Positions 1 to 4,974 of a stretch of 6,133 bases of DNA are shown here, piece by piece. The translations under genes were made by a program, and so were the position numbers. The notes under the pieces were generated by a model. The model had not been told where the DNA came from, searched no databases, and saw only the letters and a program-made list of their open reading frames with translations. Position 1 is the stretch's first letter. Every line of letters begins with the position of its first letter. The stretch is from Halanaerobiaceae bacterium. Its GTDB lineage: Bacteria; Bacillota; Halanaerobiia; Halanaerobiales; DTU029. The stretch lies in NCBI GenBank assembly GCA_012521855.1, contig JAAYLO010000371.1:1-6133 (forward strand). The letters are read 5' to 3'.

Positions 1-845
1 AGATCATTATAGTGAGGAGGCATTATTTCTCCTGAGATAATAGATGTTTCAGTAAAATGGATAGGAATATTGAATACGGAGAAACGTTCCAGTACTCTCT
101 GGGTTTTTTCCAGTCCCCAGTAACCCTGATGCATGTGGGACTGGATACCGATAACATCTATCCTGACCCCTGCTTCCAGACATCCTTCGATAAGGATTTC
201 ATAGGCAGGAGAAACATCATAATCATTAAGGATAAGGACAGCAGTGGTGCCGGTTGAACGGGCTGTTTCAAACATGGTCCTGATGGTATTGAATCTTCCC
301 AGTTGTTTACAGATACGGGTAATGCCATTGTCATATTTGTTGAATACCGGCATGATTACTACTTCGTTGATGACATCCCACATATCTATTAATCCTTCAA
401 AATCTTTGACATCTCTCTGAATCCGTTTGATCTGGAGATCGAGAGTTTCTTCATTGCTCAAGGGCAATAACCAGTCAGGAGCAAGGGTATGCCAGCATAA
501 GGGATGGCCTTTTGTGACCAGATTATGTTCTTTACACCACCTGGCAGTATTAAGTAAACTCTCAGTATCGGGTTTTCCCTGTTCTGGTTCAAACCTTGCC
601 CAATAAAAGGGAAGTGTTACGAAATTAAATAAGCCGAGAAATTTTTCAATGTATTTCAGGGCAAGTTCTCTGGAAGGGCCTTCAAGGGTTCCATTGGCAT
701 AAGGGATAATTTCAAAGCCGTTACAGCCAAAGAGAAATTTATGATTTTTTTGTTTTATAGTTACTTTCTCATTTTGCAGAGGGCTTTTATCTTCAGCAAA
801 GACCCTGATTACTACATCTGTTTTACGGTGGCTGAAATCATTCAT
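1..845 (-). CDS. Glycoside hydrolase family 10 (endo-1,4-beta-xylanase-like), C-terminus cut by window edge
   Basis: Translating the minus strand from the ATG at 845-843 gives 281 codons without a stop, running off the left edge. A strong GGAGG lies 6 bases upstream of the ATG. GH10 enzymes cleave beta-1,4-xylan or related oligosaccharides by a retaining two-glutamate mechanism inside a TIM barrel. Visible hallmarks are GHPLCWH at residues 113-119, WDVINE with the predicted acid/base Glu161, IQSHMH at about 234-239, and HFTE with the predicted nucleophile Glu266. Residues about 9-42 (VVIRVF...FLFGCN) form the beta-rich lead-in seen in one Firmicute GH10 subgroup. There is no signal peptide, so it probably acts in the cytoplasm on imported oligosaccharides (inference). 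Oddity: the segment before FEPEQG reads LPFYW (78-82) where typical xylanases have ENxMKW, so the usual Glu/Asn/Lys sugar contacts are missing. The family is clear; the exact substrate is not. Confidence 0.93.
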   Translation of the reverse strand, partial: MNDFSHRKTDVVIRVFAEDKSPLQNEKVTIKQKNHKFLFGCNGFEIIPYANGTLEGPSRELALKYIEKFLGLFNFVTLPFYWARFEPEQGKPDTESLLNTARWCKEHNLVTKGHPLCWHTLAPDWLLPLSNEETLDLQIKRIQRDVKDFEGLIDMWDVINEVVIMPVFNKYDNGITRICKQLGRFNTIRTMFETARSTGTTAVLILNDYDVSPAYEILIEGCLEAGVRIDVIGIQSHMHQGYWGLEKTQRVLERFSVFNIPIHFTETSIISGEIMPPHYND

Positions 846-885
846 TTTTATCCTCCTTTTTTTTTAGAATTATTACACTATTTAA

Positions 886-894
886 ATTATATCA
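886..894 (-). promoter_or_regulatory. Extended -10 promoter element of the GH10 gene
   Basis: On the minus strand this reads TGATATAAT: a perfect TATAAT (891-886) preceded by the TG of an extended -10. Transcription would start near 879, leaving a leader of about 34 bases that contains the AAAGGAGGA ribosome-binding site. No good -35 box sits at 16-18 bases spacing; the closest is TTTACT, 21 bases upstream of TATAAT. The extended -10 may compensate, or an activator may be needed. Confidence 0.6.
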
Positions 895-904
895 CAAGAT
901 TGTG
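893..904. promoter_or_regulatory. Candidate operator: palindrome CACAA-GA-TTGTG
   Basis: This is a perfect 5-bp inverted repeat with a 2-bp spacer. It overlaps the TG of the GH10 extended -10 and fills the neighbouring promoter spacer. A CAGCTG palindrome (905-910) follows at once. A protein bound here would block the minus-strand promoter. It does not match the CcpA cre consensus or the usual CG-centred LacI-type operator. Short palindromes are common by chance in AT-rich DNA, so this rests on position more than on sequence. Confidence 0.35.
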
Positions 905-958
905 CAGCTGGCAGTAAACTTTTCCTTATTTAAAAAAAATTAATAATAATAAAGGGAT

Positions 959-987
959 TTTATTAAGGATAATCGAATTTATATAAT
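959..987 (+). promoter_or_regulatory. Weak candidate promoter for the MBL hydrolase gene
   Basis: A perfect TATAAT at 982-987 lies 17 bases after TTTATT at 959-964, which matches the -35 consensus at only three of six positions. The flanking DNA is almost pure A/T, so TATAAT-like words are expected by chance. TATAGT at 994-999 is an alternative -10. The rest of the 846-1028 gap holds no ORF and no RNA gene that I can see. Confidence 0.3.
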
Positions 988-1028
988 AAATATTATAGTT
1001 TTTTTATACAGGGGGGCTTAATTTTATC

Positions 1029-1775
1029 ATGGATAAAAGAAAAGAATATGAACTGATAAAATTGGAAACGGGATTATGGGTGATATCAGATTATAGGAAC
1101 AGCAGTATGTATGTAGTGGAAAGCAGGGATAGAGCCCTACTGGTAGATACAGGTATGGGAACCGGTGATTTGAAGGGCTTTGTGGAAAAAATAACAGACA
1201 AACCACTGGAGCTTATACTCACACATGCCCACTGGGATCATACAGGGCAGGCAGATTTATTTGAAAATCCATATATGTCCCACAAAGAAGAAGAGATTAT
1301 TTCTCTCTTTGAGGATATCCTGGATCTTGATATAGCGGATTTCAGGGATATTAAAGATGGTGATATTTTTGATCTGGGAGACAGGAAACTGGAAGTAATT
1401 GAACTTCCGGGACATACCCCTGGTTCAATCGTCCTGCTGGATACAGAGAATGAGATATTAATAAGCGGTGATGCCATAGGAACCGGTCATTTGTGGATGC
1501 ATGTCCCTGGTGCATTACCGCTGGCTGAATATCTGATAAGCCTTAAGAAACTGGAGAAAAGAAAGGATGAATTCAGGAGGATATATCCCGGGCATATAAA
1601 AGAAGTCGGTAATAAACCGCTTGATCTGGAATATTTCAATAATGTTATATTTCTTGTGGAAAAAGTACTTGCCGGGGAGCTTAAAGGCAAGAAATATCAG
1701 AACAGGGTTTTTCCCGGATTATATGTAGAAAAAGGGCAGGCCTTATTGGTATATGATCCAGACAGAATAAGGTAA
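1029..1775 (+). CDS. Metallo-beta-lactamase-fold hydrolase
   Basis: This 248-residue protein has the full MBL-superfamily metal-site series: THAHWDH (His66, His68, Asp70, His71), GHTPGS (His129), SGDA (Asp148) and YPGH (His189). These residues normally hold a two-metal centre that activates water. An LVDTGMG strand-turn (residues 38-44) at the start of the fold is also typical. The family includes glyoxalase II, lactonases, phosphodiesterases and many uncharacterised hydrolases, and nothing here picks one substrate. It has no signal peptide or membrane segment and is probably cytoplasmic. The start is the only sensible ATG; the G6 tract at 1011-1016 is 12 bases upstream, an unusually long gap for a ribosome-binding site. 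The gene diverges from the GH10 gene across a 183-bp AT-rich region, so co-regulation is possible but unproven. It lies 86 bp before the next gene, which seems to have its own promoter. Confidence 0.9.
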   Translation: MDKRKEYELIKLETGLWVISDYRNSSMYVVESRDRALLVDTGMGTGDLKGFVEKITDKPLELILTHAHWDHTGQADLFENPYMSHKEEEIISLFEDILDLDIADFRDIKDGDIFDLGDRKLEVIELPGHTPGSIVLLDTENEILISGDAIGTGHLWMHVPGALPLAEYLISLKKLEKRKDEFRRIYPGHIKEVGNKPLDLEYFNNVIFLVEKVLAGELKGKKYQNRVFPGLYVEKGQALLVYDPDRIR

Positions 1776-1800
1776 AAAAAGACTAGAAAACTGCATAATA

Positions 1801-1830
1801 TTGTCAATCGATCATTTTAAACTGTAATAT
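1801..1830 (+). promoter_or_regulatory. Candidate sigma-A promoter for the DUF7305-like gene
   Basis: TTGTCA (1801-1806, five of six matches to TTGACA) is followed after 18 bases by TAATAT (1825-1830, four of six matches). Transcription would begin near 1837, leaving a leader of about 25 bases with the AGGAGGT ribosome-binding site at 1849-1855. No terminator is visible after the MBL gene, so read-through from it is also possible. Confidence 0.4.
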
Positions 1831-1843
1831 ATTAAATGATTGA
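1808..1843. repeat. Imperfect inverted repeat overlapping the candidate -10
   Basis: The left arm 1808-1820 pairs with the right arm 1832-1843 over about 12 bp, with one bulged T (one of 1815-1818) and one G-T pair. The 11-base loop contains the TAATAT box. The arms share ATCATTT/AAATGAT. No T-tract follows, so it is not a terminator; an operator or leader structure is possible. The stem is AT-rich and may be weak. Confidence 0.4.
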
Positions 1844-1861
1844 GCTTTAGGAGGTATATAT

Positions 1862-3046
1862 ATGAGAGCAAGAATTATCCTGGTTTTAAGTATTATAACA
1901 ATTATAATCTCATTACAACTATTTGCTGATACAGAGCCCATGGGGGCTGCAATGAGATACAGAGCAGGCAAAAACGATCTGGAGCTCTATATTGGAGGTT
2001 TAACAGCAATTGACGAAAAAACATCCTATAATCCAGTCCAGGATAACATTTTGCCTTATTTTCCTGAATTCAAGACTGCCCCCCCTGGTTTAAAGCGCAT
2101 GTCCAGTGCGGTAATTAAAGACAGGTCTAAGCCAGCAGTTATTAGCCAGAGTTGTTATTATCAAAATTTACATATTGAATCTACCCTGGAGATAGATACA
2201 GGTCATGGTGATATTGTTATCAGTGTAAATAATCTCACTTTTGGCTCAAACGGACATATAGTAATAAGGGGTTCTGGAAAGGCTACTATTTTTGTCAGGG
2301 GAGATATAGATCTGCATAGCGGCAGCAGTATCAATAGCAGCGGGAGATATGAAATACTTGAAATATATCATGATGGCAGCCAGGCCAGATTCCAGGGTGG
2401 TGCAGGAGGAGAAGGAAGATACAAATTTTCCGGTATATTATATACTAAAAGCAAAAATGTAATAATCGAAAATGGGGCAAGGATAAATGGCAGTATTTAT
2501 GCTGAAAGAGCGGATATAACAATAAGGGGAGTAGAACTGGATACACGGGTTATTTATACAAAAAGAGGGAATATATCAATTAATAATGGCGCAAAACTTG
2601 CCGGAGTTTTGGCAGCAGGCGGAAACAATTTAAGTATAAGCGGCGGCAGCAGGTTTGATGGTTTTTCAGGTGGAATCTATGCACCTGAAGCCAGAGTCAC
2701 CATTGATCAGGGGGCTGTTATTATTGGGAAAATAGTTGCTCATTCCAATAAAGTCAGTATAAAAAATATCAATCAGGGTGAGTCCAATTACTGGCTGGTA
2801 GCCCCGGGAAGGGGGTATAACCATCAGTGGGTTAAAAAGCCTGTTTACATAAAAGAAGTAATTATTTCTTCGACAGTGAAAACACCTTCTTTTGAGCTGT
2901 ATTATTGGGATGATTATGGCTGGCAGAGGGTCTATCCAGATACTACAACGAATGGTGTCATGAGTTTTTATGAAAATATCAGCTCAAACAGGTTATTAAT
3001 TAAAAATCCCTATAATATTCCCATCAGGGAAATAATAATTAAATAG
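1862..3046 (+). CDS. Secreted DUF7305-like beta-helix protein with an extra C-terminal segment
   Basis: The protein has 394 residues. Residues 1-22 are a Sec signal peptide: basic MRAR, a long Ile/Leu core, and likely cleavage after LFA at Ala22. There is no lipobox and no prepilin motif. A linker with aromatic and proline residues (about 61-77) leads to SCYYQNLHIESTLEIDTG (97-114), then to repeated short strands with Asn/Gly turns (about 115-305), such as HIVIRGSGKATIFVRGDI and the SGGIYAPEARVTI-type units. This pattern matches DUF7305, a beta-helix-like domain usually found at the C-terminus of PilX/type IV pilus-assembly proteins. Residues about 310-394 (YWLVAPGRGYNHQW to the end) are rich in aromatic residues and strands, and I do not recognise them. 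The mature protein is probably released or bound at the surface; its role is unknown. The ribosome-binding site AGGAGGT (1849-1855) fixes the start. A terminator follows directly, so the gene is probably the last of its transcript. Confidence 0.85.
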   Translation: MRARIILVLSIITIIISLQLFADTEPMGAAMRYRAGKNDLELYIGGLTAIDEKTSYNPVQDNILPYFPEFKTAPPGLKRMSSAVIKDRSKPAVISQSCYYQNLHIESTLEIDTGHGDIVISVNNLTFGSNGHIVIRGSGKATIFVRGDIDLHSGSSINSSGRYEILEIYHDGSQARFQGGAGGEGRYKFSGILYTKSKNVIIENGARINGSIYAERADITIRGVELDTRVIYTKRGNISINNGAKLAGVLAAGGNNLSISGGSRFDGFSGGIYAPEARVTIDQGAVIIGKIVAHSNKVSIKNINQGESNYWLVAPGRGYNHQWVKKPVYIKEVIISSTVKTPSFELYYWDDYGWQRVYPDTTTNGVMSFYENISSNRLLIKNPYNIPIREIIIK

Positions 3047-3049
3047 TTC

Positions 3050-3082
3050 AAGGCAGGCGTCCGGTACGGGTGCCTGTCTTTC
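3050..3082 (+). terminator. Rho-independent-type terminator after the DUF7305-like gene
   Basis: Arms 3050-3062 and 3068-3080 pair over about 13 bp, including three G-T pairs, around a 5-base GGTAC loop. The core is GGCAGGC against GCCTGTC. The hairpin starts 4 bases after the TAG stop. The T-tract is short (TTTC), so termination may be leaky. It separates the accessory genes from the lepA operon. Confidence 0.6.
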
Positions 3083-3119
3083 GGTATAGAGTACAGAGTA
3101 AGCGGGTTGAATAAGCCTG

Positions 3120-3148
3120 TTGATAAAAAAACAACTCAATGTTATAAT
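3120..3148 (+). promoter_or_regulatory. Sigma-A promoter of the lepA-hemW operon
   Basis: TTGATA (3120-3125) and a perfect TATAAT (3143-3148) are separated by the ideal 17 bases. Transcription should start near 3155. That leaves only about 8 bases before the ATG at 3163 but about 32 bases before the TTG at 3187, which supports the later start for lepA. Confidence 0.8.
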
Positions 3149-3173
3149 TATTTAAGAAATTAGTGGAAGATGA

Positions 3174-3179
3174 AGGAGG
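3174..3179 (+). promoter_or_regulatory. Ribosome-binding site that sets the lepA TTG start
   Basis: AGGAGG lies 7 bases before the TTG at 3187-3189, which is ideal spacing. It is inside the reading frame that would begin at the ATG at 3163, and that ATG has no comparable site. A second in-frame TTG at 3184 is only 4 bases from the site, so it is less likely. Confidence 0.8.
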
Positions 3180-3186
3180 AGCTTTG

Positions 3187-4974
3187 TTGAAGAACGATAA
3201 GATACGCAATTTTTGTATAATAGCACATATAGACCACGGCAAATCGACTCTGGCTGACAGACTCCTTGAATATACAGGTGTGCTTAGTGAAAGAGAGATG
3301 CAGGAACAATTTCTGGATAAGATGGACCTGGAGAGGGAAAGGGGTATTACCATAAAGGCCCAGGCAGTCCGTCTGGATTATAATGGATATCAGCTTAATC
3401 TGATTGACACACCCGGGCATGTCGACTTTTCTTATGAAGTATCCCGAAGTCTGGCCGCCTGTGAAGGGGCATTACTGGTAGTGGATGCATCCCAGGGTGT
3501 TGAAGCCCAGACCCTGGCCAATATTTATCTGGCCCTGGAGCATGATCTGGAATTGATTCCGGTTATCAATAAGATTGATTTGCCCAGTGCCAACCCTGAG
3601 TGGGTAAAAGAACAATTAATGGAAATCGGTCTGGATATAGATGAAGCTATCCTGGTCAGTGCCAAAGACGGAACCGGTATAAAGGATGTACTGGATTCAA
3701 TAATCAGAAACATACCCGCACCTTCTGATACAGCGGATAAGCCCCTGCGTGCCCTGATTTTTGACTCTTTTTATGATTCATACCAGGGTGTAGTTGCCTA
3801 TGTCCGGATTGTTGATGGTGAAGTAAAGCCGGGGCAGAGAATAATGATGATGTCCAGCCAGAAAAAATATGAAGTCGATGAAGTTGGAATTTTCCAACCG
3901 GATATGAAAAAAACAAATCTACTTTCAGCCGGAGAAGTAGGATATATTATTGCCGGAGTGAAGGATGTGAAAAACTGCAGGGTTGGCGACACTATTACAG
4001 ATGCTGAGAACCCTGCAAAAGATCCTCTGCCCGGTTATAAGAAGGTCAAGCCCATGGTCTTCAGCGGTCTTTATCCCACTGATAATGCTGATTACGGTCT
4101 GCTCAGCGAAGCCCTGGAAAAACTTCAGTTAAATGATGCTTCCCTGAGCTTTGAACCGGAGACTTCAGAAGCCCTGGGGTTTGGTTTCAGGGTAGGGTTT
4201 CTGGGCCTGCTTCATATGGAGATTGTCCAGGAGAGACTGGAAAGGGAATACGGTCTGAACCTGGTGATTACTGCACCAAGTGTAGAGTATATTGTTACAA
4301 ACACCAGTGGTGAGGTGCTGAGGATTGAAAACCCTGCTGATTTTCCTGAGGCCAGTGAAATCACGAAAATTGAAGAGCCTTATGTAAGGGCAGATATATA
4401 TCTGCCTGATGAATTTGTCGGCCAGGCCATGGAATTGTGCCAGCAGAATAGAGGAGAATTCAAAGATATGCAGTATATTGATGAAAAAAGGGTACATCTG
4501 ATCTATGAAATCCCTTTAAGTGAATTGATAACAGATTTCTTTGATCTTTTAAAATCACGGACCAGGGGTTATGCTACCCTTGATTACGAATTTATTGGTT
4601 ATAAAGATAGTAAACTTGTAAAACTTGATATACTCATCAATGGGGAGCCTGTAGATGCCCTCTCCACTATTGTTCACGTAGATAATGCTGAGCAAAGCGG
4701 GCATGCCCTGGCCAGGAAATTGAAAAAACTGATACCACGCCAGATGTTTGAAGTTCCCATTCAGGCTGCTATTGGCAGCAGAATTGTAGCAAGGGTTAAT
4801 ATTAAAGCATTAAGAAAGAATGTACTGGCCAAATGCTACGGAGGAGATGTTACCAGAAAGAGAAAACTACTGGAAAAACAGAAAGAAGGAAAAAAGAGGA
4901 TGAAAATGATCGGCAAAGTGGAAATTCCTCAGGAGGCATTTATGGCAGTATTACAGCGTGATGAAGATGATTAG
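3187..4974 (+). CDS. lepA: Elongation factor 4 (LepA), ribosome back-translocating GTPase
   Basis: With the TTG start the protein has 595 residues, close to the usual 600 or so. It is a translation-factor GTPase that binds the ribosome and is linked to back-translocation and to ribosome biogenesis or stress adaptation. All G motifs are present: AHIDHGKS (13-20), RGIT (52-55), DTPGH (74-78, with His78), NKID (128-131) and SAK (158-160). Domain II (about 185-275) and the EF-G-like domains III and V follow. The LepA-specific C-terminal domain (about 490-595) has the conserved, basic YGGDVTRKRK segment (551-560) and the ending IPQEAFMAVL. The protein is cytoplasmic or ribosome/membrane associated. 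It is the first gene from the promoter at 3120-3148, and its end overlaps hemW. An ATG at 3163 would add 8 residues (MEDEGGAL), but these come from the ribosome-binding-site region and are probably not translated. Confidence 0.97.
   Translation: MKNDKIRNFCIIAHIDHGKSTLADRLLEYTGVLSEREMQEQFLDKMDLERERGITIKAQAVRLDYNGYQLNLIDTPGHVDFSYEVSRSLAACEGALLVVDASQGVEAQTLANIYLALEHDLELIPVINKIDLPSANPEWVKEQLMEIGLDIDEAILVSAKDGTGIKDVLDSIIRNIPAPSDTADKPLRALIFDSFYDSYQGVVAYVRIVDGEVKPGQRIMMMSSQKKYEVDEVGIFQPDMKKTNLLSAGEVGYIIAGVKDVKNCRVGDTITDAENPAKDPLPGYKKVKPMVFSGLYPTDNADYGLLSEALEKLQLNDASLSFEPETSEALGFGFRVGFLGLLHMEIVQERLEREYGLNLVITAPSVEYIVTNTSGEVLRIENPADFPEASEITKIEEPYVRADIYLPDEFVGQAMELCQQNRGEFKDMQYIDEKRVHLIYEIPLSELITDFFDLLKSRTRGYATLDYEFIGYKDSKLVKLDILINGEPVDALSTIVHVDNAEQSGHALARKLKKLIPRQMFEVPIQAAIGSRIVARVNIKALRKNVLAKCYGGDVTRKRKLLEKQKEGKKRMKMIGKVEIPQEAFMAVLQRDEDD

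Noticed and set aside
57..257. 66-codon plus-strand ORF
   Set aside because: It lies antisense within the GH10 coding region, whose catalytic motifs are unmistakable; it resembles no known protein and has no ribosome-binding site.
965..980. Possible CcpA cre site around GGATAATCGAATTTAT
   Set aside because: Only the central AAnCG part fits; the TG at the left end, the T after the CG and the CA at the right end are missing.
1862..1930. Type IV prepilin signal on the DUF7305-like protein
   Set aside because: There is no G/A-F/M-xxx-E cleavage motif; the N-terminus is a normal Sec signal peptide ending in LFA.
3048..3353. 101-codon minus-strand ORF over the terminator, lepA promoter and lepA start
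   Set aside because: It is antisense to lepA and to clear regulatory elements, is low in complexity (Ser/Leu-rich), and has no family resemblance.
4165..4497. 110-codon minus-strand ORF inside lepA
   Set aside because: It is a shadow of the conserved lepA reading frame, with no recognisable domain.
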